NCBI GenBank assembly: GCA_963920635.1 | Contig: OY987301.1 | Location: 18,456,501 to 18,520,500, forward strand | DNA: 64,000 bases | Direction: 5' to 3' | DNA from: Pseudeuparius sepicola | Taxonomy: Eukaryota; Arthropoda; Insecta; Coleoptera; Anthribidae | Part shown: one piece after another, positions 36,903 to 49,194 of the stretch | Position numbering within the stretch: position 1 is the stretch's first letter | Layout of the letters: each line of letters starts with the position of its first letter | Made by a program: the position numbers and the translations under genes | Notes under the pieces: generated by a model | The model's input: only the letters and a program-made list of their open reading frames with translations | Told to the model about the DNA's origin: nothing | Database searches by the model: none

Positions 36903-37596
36903 CAGGGTGAGTCACATCTAAAGTCAGAGCCGAAAACACGAGGTAGAGTTCGCTAAAATAAGCACATATGCTTAATAAACATTAGCTCAAAAACGCTTGG
37001 TTCTCCATATACAGCGTGTTGAAACTTTTCCAAATATTTTTTAATTTCTTTCGAGCCTGTTTAGGAATTCCAACAAAATTTGATACTTATTATGGGTTGT
37101 CATTTTGTGCAATAATTTGGCCCTGTTCAGATGAGCAGCGGCGTAGATACAATAATTTTATTTTAAATGCCAGTATAATCACCTTGGCACTAGTTTAAAA
37201 AATCCGAAATTACGAAGAAACTGTACCAGAAATAAAAAAATACCAAGAGGCGCTTTTTGTTCCAAATTGAATCGGCTATCCAAAACAATTTTTTTTGTTT
37301 TGGCACAGGACCGTACTACTTTTTTATACAAATATTTACAGTAACTATTTGTATCTACGCCGCTGATCATCTGAACGGGGTCAAATTATTGCACAAAATG
37401 GCGACCGTCCAATGAATAATGTGTACCAAATTTGGTTGAAATTCCTAAATGGGCTCGAAAGAAATTAAAAAAATATGTTATTTTTGGAAAAATTTTAACA
37501 CGCTGTATATGGAGAGATGTTTATTAAGAATATGTGCTTATTTTAGCGAGTTCTACCTTGTGTTTTCGGCTCTGACTTTAGATGTGACTCACCCTG
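36903..37596. mobile_element. TA-flanked foldback, CAGGGTGAGTCACATC ends
   Basis: Left end CAGGGTGAGTCACATCTAAA and right end its exact inverse, next to TA. The arms span about 300 bp each, with a short loop. The sequence GCGGCGTAGATACAA near 37139 pairs with TTGTATCTACGCCGC near 37350. Confidence 0.85.
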
Positions 37597-40180
37597 TATA
37601 TACGTATAAAGAAAATAGGGTCAACATAGGTAAGTATGTGGCATGGAATTTACTAGATTGGAAATAAATGCATAGCAATTACTTAAATAATGACATGAGC
37701 TGTGGAATTTGATCACTGATTGAAACTATAGCTGTCTAAAGTTAAAGTGGGTAGTATTCACAGTATATTCAGAAAGTTTTTTTGACAAAAAAATTAATTA
37801 CATTCCATATTTACCCGTCGTTTGGGAAAAATGTAGCACAATGGTCTGGACTTTTTTATTATTATACTAATATTACTAAGTCAGTCTGTGTGATAATTTT
37901 TGTAGATTCGAAGTAGATTTATTTATTTCTCGTTTCTAAAATTAGGTATGCCTAGGTATATCTTTTTATTTTGGTTAACATTACACCGAACTGCTGATAT
38001 TAGTATAAAACATATGAATAAGCCGTTAGTTTTTTGTTGTTTTAATAATATGTGAAATATCAGCTTTTCCCTGTGTTTTTAGATGTGTTAATATTGTTTT
38101 TATACAAGTCAACTATTGAGCAATAATCATATCAACTGTTGCCACTTCGAAATTTATATCATACAAACTAATGGAATATCTATCTCTACTCTAAGAAATA
38201 TATATAAAGGATTGCTCTCCGTTTGTCTTCCGGTAAAGTTGGCGCAAGAAGACATACCTTTGACGTATGTGTAAAATGAAGATAAACAAAGTTTTTTTAA
38301 AAATAATTTCCGGTTTTTGCGGAAATGAAAGTGATTTTCTGTATTTTATAACTTACATAGTTCATTTAACTGTTATAGAATTCCCTTTTTAATTCTGAAT
38401 GCAAATATAGGTATAATCTAATTTGAAAGATTTGTCTCCAACCGTTTCCGAGATATTTACCTAAGAAGCTCCATCGAACTACGAGTAGATAACATTGCCC
38501 CTTTCACGATATATTATAGGAATAGATACATTACCAAAGCCAACTTGTTTTGTTCATGATTTTAAAAAGATGTTATTGTTGGCACATTCAAGGTTTCCAG
38601 ATTTTTTTATACAATTTAGTCTACTTTGTAAATATAAGTATCTCAAAGTATATATACGATATACAAGTATATCAAAAAACTATTTATGATGCATTACAAA
38701 ATAGGAAAGACTGAATTTAAGAAATGCCAATGAAACAAATTACCTCGTCTTCTTCCCCCTGCGACCCGCTAATGTAAAAGCAAAATAACTGACAATTAAG
38801 TAGGCTCTCTATTCAACATTTCTACTTAGTTGTCAGATAATTTCAAATTTTATTTCTAAAGCTATAGTTACTTGTTATAGTTTCTATGCGGGTGTTTTAA
38901 AGCTATTTTGTGAAGTCAGAAGTTCGACTGATTCTGCTTTGTTGCAGGAGGATCTTAAATCAGTACATCTTTTTTGTACCCGCAATCACTTAGGCAAGTA
39001 TGTCTGTTTTACTAGAAATAAAAATAAAATAAAAATAAACTAAACAGTCACCACAGCTTGAACGGTACTACATTATAGTGTCTTCATGAAATTAAAGATT
39101 TGGGTATTATATTTATATGTTTACTTTAGATTATCGTTTTGCGAGGCATGCCAATCAATTTTTATTAGATTGCTCAAGACTAAGACTATCAGGATTTATT
39201 CTGCGAACATAAGTAACGACTTTCATGATAGCAAGACACGTATAAACTTATTGAAATCTTTAATCAGGTCTAAATTAGAATAATGCATAATTTGCAATAT
39301 CTCCCTTATCGTGCTTGTCCATTCTGGTTCTTTATTAGGAACATTTTTCTGTTTTATAAGAGGCAATTTTAACCCTTCAACCATGACTGTATAATTTTGT
39401 CTGAGGTATACGTATATTAAAAATTTTTCGGGGGAGAGAACAACGGCACCAACGAGGCCTCGATTTCGCCCAAAAGTGCCAAAATATCATCATTCAGAGA
39501 ATTTTGTGGTCCACTTTCCGGAAGTTCTTCAGAATCATGTGCTTCAATGTCCTCTGTAATAAAAGTTTTAGGTAATAAATATGCGAAATTTAATTCAATT
39601 TCAAATGCAAAACAGCTTCAACATTATTAGGGTCAGTGAATATAGGCATTATTATAATAGCTAATACAGTGGGGTGATTAATATTAACTATTAAGATATG
39701 CTATTTAGCAATTAGGCACATATAGGGAACGCCTGTAGGTATAGCCACAAGATGAGAGTTCCATTTATTTAAGTACCGCCAAAAGCTCTAAGTAATTCTC
39801 ATAACACATTACCGCCAACAGGATTGTAGGTATTTAGTTCCGCCAAAAGTATCGTTAGTGCCGAAAACTAACCATCAAAATTATCCATCCGTAGGGGAGT
39901 TTCATCTTTGTTTTCACTGTCCCTTAAGATACCATCCATGATATTAATCTCTATCTCTACAGGATCCTGTGATGACTCTATCTCGTGCTATGCTGCACCG
40001 CTTGTGGCGTTTGCTGATGGTGTAGTGTAGAAGGTCTATTATCGTTTATCTAATTGATTTAGTTCTAAATCTTGAGTTTCACAACTGCTCTATTTTAAAC
40101 AATAATTCTAAAGAATAACAAATTGTTTAAATAATGTTTTCCCATAAAAACAATTTTCTCAGTGATGGGGACATAATATG
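37597..40180. other. Repeat-rich intergenic region with a retroelement-like pseudogene
   Basis: It contains the second copy of the mosaic repeat (38400-38900) and the pseudogene at 39417-40035. No intact gene is seen. Confidence 0.4.
39417..40035 (-). pseudogene. Two-exon acidic retroelement-like gene fragment
   Basis: Exon A (about 40035 to 39873) ends IMDGILRDSENKDETPLRMD then NFD and a GTTAGT donor. Exon B (39553-39417), after a TTATTACAG acceptor, restores the frame with EDIEAHDSEELPESGPQNSL, then NDDILALLGE, and soon stops. The acidic stretch leading to an I-L-x-L-L-G-E motif resembles N-terminal regions of insect retroelement ORFs; the family is uncertain. Exon A has an in-frame TAG about 13 codons after its start, so the copy is broken. 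Confidence 0.45.
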
Positions 40181-40390
40181 CAGCGTCATCAGTTAAGGGC
40201 GGCCCTCGGCCATTTCTCGGGAACTATGCAAGCTAGAAAGATGCGGTAAAAAAATCCATAAAAGTGACCCACATAATTTCAATGAAAATGTTTTCAAGTT
40301 ATTTCGTTTGCCGTTCGTTTTTTACCGCATCTTTCTAGCTTGCATAGTTCCCGAGAAACAGCCGAGGGCCGCCCTTAACTGATCACGCTG
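40181..40390. repeat. 210-bp near-perfect hairpin
   Basis: CAGCGTCATCAGTTAAGGGC at the left pairs with its inverse ending CTGATCACGCTG. The arms are about 75 bp and include AGAAAGATGCGGTAAAAAA. It sits 11 bp from the next foldback element. Confidence 0.8.
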
Positions 40391-40401
40391 TATAAGATAT
40401 A

Positions 40402-41785
40402 CAGGGTGTTTCAGAAAAATCTGGCATAACTTTTGGAGCATACAGAACTTAAAAAAATATAAATTAAAATTGTGTAAAATAAAGTAAAAATGTGTCTATC
40501 GTTTTTAGTTTCTTAGATACAGGGCGTGAAAGTTTACTTTTTAAAATTGAATATTGACCGTATCTTCTACTTTATAGTAGGTACATTATTGAAATTTGGC
40601 ACTGTTGCGTTTTTTTTGGGGATGAAAAATAAGCTGAAAATGTCAATTGCACTATTTTCGGCTCGTGTTTTTACTCGTAAGTTCTTTGGGGTTATCTTTT
40701 TGGTTTTGCAGGTCCATAATTTTAGTGTATCTTTTCGTTTTGCAACAAAAAGGTACTCTTGTTTCATAACGATAAAATCAAGCGTTTGCGTTGAAATTGG
40801 CAAAACGTGCTCCAAAACACCTGTCCACTCCCAACATTCGAAACATAAAACCTACCGCTTTCAAATGTTACAGTCCAACTGTAGAACTGTACATTGAAAA
40901 CGATGAAAAAATTCCAAATAGACATTGATCAAATCACTATTGGTTTTCTTGAAATAGGGTGTCAAAATTTTGCCAAATTCAATCCTTTCCATTTTGAAAA
41001 TAATTTTTGTACATCGTTCATAAAGGCATTTTTTTACTACTAACCTGAGAAATCACCATTATTTACCTCATTCCTTTAATGAGAAGTAATATTTCTCTAC
41101 CTAGGTAAATAATGATAATAAAAAAATACCTAGGTAAATAATGAAACATTTTCTATATGACATTTAAAAATTATTTTCATTTTGTCAGCTTGACAACTGA
41201 ACTCCCAGGCTAAATCTATTCAAATATGTAAAGTATGGCAATATTTCAATGTTAGTAGTAAAATAATTCTATATACACTTCGGTTGAGAAGTCCATTATT
41301 TACCTCGCTACGCGCCTCAGGATATAAAAATGCTACTATTTTTTCACTTTAAATGTTACAGTTAATCTGAAACATTTGAAAGCGGTAGGTGAAAATTTTA
41401 TGTTTCGAATGTTAAAGTTAACAGGTGTTTTGGAGCACGTTTTGCCAATTTCAACGCAAACGGTTGATATCGTTATGAAACAAGAGTACCTTTTTGTTGC
41501 AGAACGAGAAGATACACGAAAATGATGGACCCGCAGAACCAAAAAGATAACCACAAAAAAATTACGAGTAAAAACACGAGCCAAAAATAGTGCAAGTGGC
41601 GCCCTCTGTGAGATATGTTGAAATTCACGTTTCTATGATTCCTAATATAAAGTACCTATAAGATGCGGTTAATATTCAATTTTAAAAAGTAAACTTGGAC
41701 GGAAACTTAAAACGATAGATGCATGATCAATAAGAATTGTATTTTTATTTTTTGAAGTCATGCCAGGTTTTTCTGAAACAGCCTG
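40402..41785. mobile_element. TA-flanked foldback, CAGGGTGTTTCAGAAAAA ends
   Basis: Left end CAGGGTGTTTCAGAAAAATC and right end its inverse (..TTTTTCTGAAACAGCCTG), next to TA. Long arms share sequence with 16255-17427. The centre holds repeated TACCTAGGTAAATAATG units. Confidence 0.8.
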
Positions 41786-42017
41786 TATAGACACAGTACG
41801 AAGATAGGACGGGGTATCTTTCTGAGCACATCATCATAAGGTAAAGAATGATCGGATTTAAAGGTGAATAAAATACTGGCTTAGTAAAATAATAATTATT
41901 AACATATAATTTAGGTATAAGCAAGTAAATAGAAATAAAACATAAATCTCAGCGCTCCAATAAGGAACTCAACAATTAATATACATCTAATGAGTTTTCC
42001 TCCCGAAACTTCTTCAC

Positions 42018-45000
42018 TCAATGTTGCAACGTTCGACTGGCCTTCCGTTTTTCCAGAATCTGCTGTATCTCGTCCAACGTTTTGCCCTTAGTCTCTGGTA
42101 TGCAAAAATACGTGTACAACGCCACCAGAAGCGAACACGCGGCAAAAAGGTAAAACGGGACATGCATCCCGAAGCTTTTATTCGAAATGTAATATATTTG
42201 AAGCGCCGCAATTCCCATCACAATGTAGGTGGCGTCAGCCAGCGTCATCCCCACCGCTTTTATATTATGCGAGAAAATCTCGGCCGTTATCACAATGGGC
42301 ACCATACCTAAACCAAATTTAAAAACAGCCGCGTATATCATGACCGAAACTGCTGGAATCCAACTGACAATAGTCACGTCGTAACCTAGATTCTTTGTGT
42401 GGAAATAGACGGCGATCGCTAGCAAGCAGAAGGCTGTGAATATGCAAGAGAGAACTAAGAGGACCCTTCTTCCGAAAACGTCCATTAGAAATGACGTTGT
42501 TATGGCAGCCGCCAACATGAAGAGCACAAATACGATCGCAGAAATTTTTGTATCCATATAAATTGATTCCGCTTGTTCCAAAATTATGTGCAAATTCATG
42601 TATAGGACACTCATCCCGGCAAAGTGCTGGCCGCCATTAAGTATTGTCATGATGAGAATAGCCTTTCTATTACTTTTTACAAAAAGCATGTCCTTTATTA
42701 TGCTTTTGCTATTTTCTGCGTTCTGTCTTTCCATAGCTACCAAAATTGCTTTAACTTCCGTATCGGGATCTACGTCAGGTTTGAGTTTCCTTATGGACCT
42801 TTTCGCTTTCTCAACACGATCGTTTTGCATCAAATAGTGAGCCGATTCAGGCATAAACGAAAACACAACCAACTGCACCGTGTTTAACCCGATACCAATT
42901 ATCGGCGTGCCATAGTAAGGCCCATACGCGCTAACAGTGTATACTATCAGCATCCCCACAAGCATCATCAGATATATCAAGCTAGACAGAAAGCCTCGTA
43001 TTTTATGATCAGCTATTTCCGCGATGTACATCGGGGCAGCTACAAAACACATGTTGCCAGCCATTCCGATGACGAATCGTCCCACTAAAAGCCAGGTGAC
43101 GTTAGTGCCGAAACCTATCAGCACCCAGCTGATTAATTCGAACAAGGCTGAGAGCTGGATGGAGAGTTTTCGGCCGATCTTTTCCACGAAGTATATTGTG
43201 AAGGGTAAACCGCAGAAGGCGCCGATAAGGGTTATGGTTTCCAGAAGTTCTCCCTCGAAGTGTGTCGTTGGTATGTGAGACTCGTTGCTCAGGAGATATG
43301 GAATATTTGGTGATGGCCATCCGTATGACATTCCATCTGATATAGCCACTAGGGTACCTGAAAGTGAAAATGTAACATCTCAGTTATCTCTCAGACGGAT
43401 ATCAAGGTTAAAGGGATAACAACTCAGTTATCTCTCAGACGAATAGCAGGGATAGAGGATAACAATTTTGAACAAAAAAAAAAAACAAAACATTTAACCT
43501 CAAGTTAGATATAAATTCATACGTATGTCTTTGGTAGGCTTCGATGTTTTGCAATCTAACCTTTTCACAACGGTCAATGTCAAACCGTCAAAGTTTGGGA
43601 GGATGGAACCACAGTGGAACCAAAAACAACTGGATACTTGTGCGGGGAGGGGGGCAATTACTATTATTTTGTCTTTGTTGTCATTTGCGCCTAGGGCCGA
43701 CTTTTCCCGATATAACTAGGACAGCATTCGCTCAAGTACTACGGAAAACCCTAGAAAACCGTAGTAATCACAGTGAGTGTAGGACAATTAGTAAACCACA
43801 CAGATAAAGTTATTAAGGAGCAATACCGTGAATGCGAATGTTGTCCAGTGCTCATCTGTGTTTTCTGTAAAGACATGAGCATGCAGTCTACCTCGATCTC
43901 GATTCGAATTAGGGTAGATTGAAGGCAGAAAAACATGCAGTCTAAATAGTTCTCTAATCAATAACGGCTTACTTTTTGCCTATTACCAGTGTTTAGGTAT
44001 TACTGAGCTTTTAATGACATTCTTAGACATTTTAATGCCGTTTAAAAAAATCTTTTAACAATTGTTTCTACGTATTTTTTGCCATAAACTGACAAACTTC
44101 AATTTTTCAAAAACAAGTTGCCGATTACGGCCAAGCTTATGTTAAATTATATTAGAATCTATACAGGGTGTAAGAGAAATAACTTTCGTAAATGCAACCA
44201 ACGATTAAGGAAATCATTTTAAACAAAAAAGTTTATATAAACATGTGACCGCAAATGTTTCGTTTCCGAGATACAGGGTGTTAAAATTACCTAACTGGTA
44301 CAAGATACGTTGAACTCAATGTATCTCGAGAACGAATAATTTTCACCTCTAAAATCCCCGATTATCCAATTTTGCGCGAAAATTTTAATAACAAAATTAT
44401 TAAAAAAAGAAAATAAAATATCATTTTTAACACCATTTGCGGACACACATGTTCATATAAACTTTTTTTGTGTAAAATGATGTCCTTAATTGTTGGTTGC
44501 ATTTACGAAAGTTATTTCTCTTACACCCTGTATATTTTAATAGATATATTTGTTTCTGAAAACATGAAATCAAAAAATCGTATGTACAAACCACTACGTG
44601 TATGCAAGAGTGAAAACAGAAAAATGTGTTTAAAGCCCCAAAGCGAATATACTATATAAAGAAGAAACATAATAAAAATCGAATGCCTTCTAAATTTACT
44701 TACTCGTACACTACAACTATCCATAGATTTCATTTCAAACCAAAAGGTTCCAAAATGCTATGAAAATATTCTATGTAAACTTGTCAAATTAAAGTGACAT
44801 TTTATTTTATTTTATTTTGGACATTAGTTTCGTTGTAACAGACACAACATTTGCATTTATTTATTACATACACACTGCACAGGTCTTTAATATAGTTTTG
44901 GTCCAGATATTATGTTTTCAAATTATTTATATTATAGGGTTTGAATAGTTGCTGTAGTAGATACTTATTTGATGTTTCTAGACAAGGTAGATTGTTGAGT

Positions 45001-45938
45001 GAAAATCGGTTATCGAACTTTTTTAAATCATTTTTCAAGCGGCAACAATCAGAGATTTGTTCTGATCGAAATGAAAGTCCGACAACAACATATTTAGGTT
45101 CAATTATTATATTTGTATATCTTATAACTAACATCTTCTTACGGTTGACTTGGATAATTTCATCATAGATATTATTACGTATAATAGGCCAACGCTATTA
45201 CCAGAATTAGCTCACAGACATATATGCCTTTTTTACCCAAATATTTCTCTAATAATTTCCATTGCGTATTTTTATGTCTTTACTAATCATAATAGTAGGT
45301 ATAGTATTTCTAAAGTAACTTGAAACAGCATAAAAACTCTAATTGGCGTCACAAAAATAATATAGGACATAAGCGTCACAGTTTTCAGTTTTCAAAAATA
45401 TACATTATTCTACATTTTACTACAATATCTACCTACCTTCTCTGTCTCCTTCATCTCTTTTTGCTACTAATACCAGGTGCGGTTTAATATGGTTAAAAAA
45501 GTGTTTTGTCTCGTATTTTATTGCCGAGGCGCCTGTTCTCGAGCTACCCTGGTAAAATATAAATGAACTAACTTGGAACACAGTGTATACGGGTCGCGAT
45601 CTATTTAATAGCATTCAACATGCTCTACTACTGGTAAAAATAACAGACTTATCAGCAGAAATCACCCGTATAAAATTCAAAGGATTTTATGGTGTTCCAA
45701 GTAACTTTATACCATACTAGCATAGAAAAATAAGAATATACTCCATTCTTCTATGGTATACTACTAAATTGTATGGTAATGAAAATAGGTCGAATTGTCT
45801 AAATATCGAATCTGAATATTTGGACAAAAATTTAGGTTATCTAGGTAGCATTTCCGTGTTATGAAATTAAAATTACTTACTTGATATGACAGCAATCAGT
45901 TGTTGCTGTGTCCCTCGGAAAATATCCGCGAGATGCAT
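42018..45938 (-). CDS. MFS sugar porter 3 (Tret1-like), two exons
   Basis: Exon 1 is 45881-45938 (19 codons plus one base, starting MHLADIFRGTQQQ, donor GTAAGTAATT). Exon 2 is 42018-43357 (acceptor TTTCAG). The product is 465 aa with a 2.5-kb phase-1 intron. In this gene the junction codon is Ser, not Gly. An in-frame GTG near the start of exon 2 could be mistaken for an initiation codon, but the ATG in exon 1 is the supported start. Signatures: EKIGRK 78-83, EIADHKIRG, PESA 189-192, DVFGRR 312-317 and PETKGKTLDEI 440-450. TM7 reads QHFAGMS (263-269) and TM10 GLGMVPIV, again without the pocket Gln, Asn and Trp. It lies between the near-duplicate porters 2 and 4 but is clearly more diverged from both. 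The intron holds a copied repeat (43610-43945), a foldback (44164-44530) and a composite MITE (45306-45712). Confidence 0.9.
43610..43945. repeat. Dispersed repeat, uninterrupted copy (empty hAT site)
   Basis: It matches the flanks of 19716-20804. The target here reads AATCACAG, against AACCCCAG at the filled site, and is present once. Confidence 0.8.
44164..44530. mobile_element. TA-flanked foldback, CAGGGTGTAAGAGAAA ends
   Basis: Left end CAGGGTGTAAGAGAAATAAC and its exact inverse at the right, with TA on both sides. Arms of about 110 bp include TGCAACCAACGATTAAGGA-like sequence. It is intronic in porter 3. Confidence 0.85.
45306..45712. mobile_element. Composite MITE, ACTTGGAACA family, copy B
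   Basis: Left GTAACTTGAAACAG and right CCAAGTAACTTTATACC. A second internal element end (ACTTGGAACACAGTG, 45573-45587) shows that it is a nested or rearranged copy. Confidence 0.5.
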
Positions 45939-46035
45939 GATGCCAAATGGTATTTCTGATGATTATCACCTACAAATATGTAGGTACCAGTTACAAGACT
46001 GATCTTATCTTTGAATGTTAAACATTAGATAGGCC
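45939..46035 (-). promoter_or_regulatory. Putative promoter of porter gene 3
   Basis: On the minus strand AGATAAG (46004-46010) overlaps a GATCAGT initiator-like sequence (45998-46004). A further TGATAA (45963-45968) lies nearer the start codon. This matches the GATA-plus-start layout at porter 1. Function is inferred. Confidence 0.4.
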
Positions 46036-48124
46036 GATCCATAAGATGTGGACTGGAATAAAATAATAGGTATGTTTGTCCAGGGATATAGTGTGGTTTA
46101 CTATGCAATTAGAAAATCTCCATCTCACATCTCCACTAAATGCCGACTGATAAGTAAGTAAGTAAGTAAGTTAAGTAAAGCTACGTACAGTGCAGATCGT
46201 TATCAGTTTTGACTATCTTTTGACGCACGCAAATGTGGTTGTGGTTTTATAACGCAAATTTTTCTCATATGGGTCATATCAGCTTGAAGTCAACTCTCGA
46301 TAAAGATCCTCAAACGGATTATTTCGAGACCTTACATTGAATTCGATAGGCGAGCTATAGAGTTCAAAGTAAACTCTAACCAACGCGTTGCCCTAACTCA
46401 TGACCAGGATATACAGGGAGTACCAACTCCCTGGGCCGATATCTTCTGAACAAAGGGAGATAGTTGTTTTAATAATTCTATATTGGAGGCTTTCTGTGTA
46501 AACTGTAGACCCTGTACACGAATATCTAACATATCTTCATTGCTTAGTAAGAAAAAAACTATTTCTAAAATGAAACTGTTATATAATTCTTCCTAATAAA
46601 GACAATTATACATGTATAAGCTAAACCGTTATATTTAGAGCAAAAGTGCTCAGAAACGGAGTAGCAGAAGGTAAATTTATCTTCAAAATGACATAATAAA
46701 TAAGACGTTGATTTTCAAAGTCTGCACATTTTAATTTAAATCAGTGTGATAGTACCTAATAATTATTAAGTCCATGCAATAAAGTATTAAGATTTATGCA
46801 ATGGACCAGTTCTTCCAACAATAGTTTCTTGACTTAACAACATGATATGAACAGAATAATTTTACTAATCTCAAGTGTGGAGAAAAGAGGTTTTAGCATT
46901 TTCTCCTAATAATATTATTATGAACATCAATCTCTTTACTGAACATGATTTTTCATAATTAAAGAAATTTTAGTGGTTGATTACTCTAAATTCAATAGAT
47001 TTATACCAGAGTCGATGCACCATATTTACTAGGTACCTTGTTTGAGAATTTTAGTTCTTAACTGTTACTTTCTTCGTGGCATTGTAAATAAATCGATAAT
47101 TTTTGTACAGGTTGGTGTTTCGCCACAGAGACAAATTTATAAATTATCTAGCTCGAAATATTTCACAAAAAATGTCAAGGTAACCGTCCCTGCCTGTGAA
47201 CAAAGAAATGTGAAAGTTAGGAATTGAAATTTGAGCATTTTTGAAACCTACTTTTCGAGAATTTAACTGTAATTGACAACTTTTTTATTAAAATTGTTTG
47301 ATACGAGGAAGACAGAACATAAACAAATGAATGATTTTTGTCAGTGTCATATAGATTAATTTTTCGAAACAGAATAGCTATATGCCAGAAATTTTGTTTC
47401 TTAATCAAATAAGCCTAATAGACAGTAATTGGGGATAGCGGGATAGGCATGATTTTACTTCGGCAATTACAACGAATTTTTTTTAGAAAATGTTTTATAC
47501 TTTACAGGGTGATTTTAATATGCCAGATCTTACCTGGCTACTGGCGTCCAAAACAAAAAACAATACACTGTAATCCACACTAATAACAAAATTATGTAGC
47601 ACGCTCATCGATATTACATCTTCTTCTGAATTGAATGGAATCATTATGACAAATTTTGAGATTGACTTCATTGCGATATCTTAGGAAAACAAAGTTAACT
47701 AAAACTTCCTTCTATAGGTAATATAATTTGAGGAAATTAATAGATTAATAGACGACAAATACATAAAAACCATTTGAAGGCGCTCAACCAGAACGCATTA
47801 TTGCCTAAACAAATCGGTGTAGATGGGCTTGTTGCAACATTTTATACGATACTGAATGGCGCTCAACGGCGAGTCTAGGATTATGCTTTGGTAGGGGTAA
47901 TGCAAAAGGTAAAGCGATATAACTAAATGACTCCTTTGTATTACAAAACATACAAATTCATCAAAGTTTTTGTCGTCTTTAGTAGAAATTAACTAAAATC
48001 CATAGACTTGGTAAAGCACCACGCGACAAGCTTTAATATGCGACGAAGACGTTGTTTTTAAAACAAATAAAATCTACAGGCTTACCAGTTATACAAAATA
48101 CTCTTTATATATATGCGCCACGGG
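46036..48124. other. Intergenic, nothing recognised
   Basis: It contains an (AAGT)n run near 46152-46170 and a lone CAGGGTGATT end next to TA near 47508. No gene. Confidence 0.4.
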
Positions 48125-49186
48125 CATAGACGTAACTAGGGGGGGGGGCTAGGGGGGCTTAGCCCCCCCTACATTTCTATTAGCCCCCCTAAAATGTAAA
48201 GGATGTACGAAGATATGCTTCTCGTAAACAGAATATATATCTAACATTCTGACAACGCAACGTTACGCAACACGGCGAACACCCCACGCGCCTTTTTAAA
48301 TTCACCAGTTTCGACGAATCGTTTATTCTTGAGGAAATCTTGCGCGTTGTGCCCCCACAAAATCGGACTGAAATTTAAACGAGCAAGCGAGAGCGAACAC
48401 ACCGTGCCTGCTGCCGAGAGAAAGAGAGACGAGACGGGCGTCGGAGAATGTACTTTTGCTGTGCCAGACTCCAGACTTTTATTTTGTTATTCATCCAGCG
48501 TATTGTTGTTTCGTTATAATATGTACTATGTAAATAATCTTGCATCACAAAATAGTAGACATTCCCAACATTTTTTTCTCTGGTTTCTACTCGGAAACCT
48601 CTACTTTTTCATAATGCTTTTTCTTAAATGAATTAAAGATGATTCAAAATTACCAGTAGATAGACCTATACATTATTTTTTGAAGCTTTAAAATTAACGT
48701 TTTTGGGTGTGGCACCTCAAGGGTGGTACAGGGTGATCCAATCAGTAAGGGCGGGACCGAACCCATTTCGGAATTTGAAAATATTCACTTGTAAATTTGA
48801 AGATATTGGGATTTCCCAAGACTAATTTTAAGTAATTTTTCTTCAAATTTTTAAAAAATTTCGCCTGCGGCGCGTTTTTTAGAATTATTTTAAATGCCCT
48901 TGTTTAAAAAAAAAAGACACAAAAATTGTCCCTCCACCACTCGAAATTAATTCCTATATACGTCACAGAAGTGATCCAAACTCGTAGCCCCGGCCTACCA
49001 TTTTACAGAATGGTATGTAAAAAATATACCTTTGTAAGTAGCGTACCGACTTTCAAAAATTTCTTCTTAATGGATTAAATAATTCCTTGTTGGGGCCCCG
49101 CATTTTCATGCGGCACCCGGCCCCGCAAAATCTTGAGCCGGTCCTGATCAGCCCCCCCCTAAAAATACGACCTAGTTACGTCTATG
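48125..49186. mobile_element. Non-autonomous hAT-like transposon
   Basis: Perfect 8-bp duplication GCCACGGG (48117-48124 and 49187-49194). Inverted ends are CATAGACGTAACTAGG and CCTAGTTACGTCTATG, followed by G-rich and C-rich tracts like those of 19716-20804. It contains TTTCGCCTGCGGCGCG, a word also present in variant form in 30625-32091. The 100-codon frame at 48329-48631 shows no transposase motif. Confidence 0.92.
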
Positions 49187-49194
49187 GCCACGGG

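Larger units (their letters stand above)
43358..45880 (-). other. First intron of porter 3, filled with repeats
   Basis: It holds a short tandem repeat built on CTCAGTTATCTCTCAGACG (43378-43465), the empty-site copy of the 19457 repeat (43610-43945), the foldback 44164-44530 and the composite MITE 45306-45712. Confidence 0.7.

Noticed and set aside
42018..43349. Start of porter 3 (and likewise porter 4) at an in-frame GTG in exon 2
   Set aside because: The splice acceptor lies just upstream and a matching ATG exon is present further upstream.
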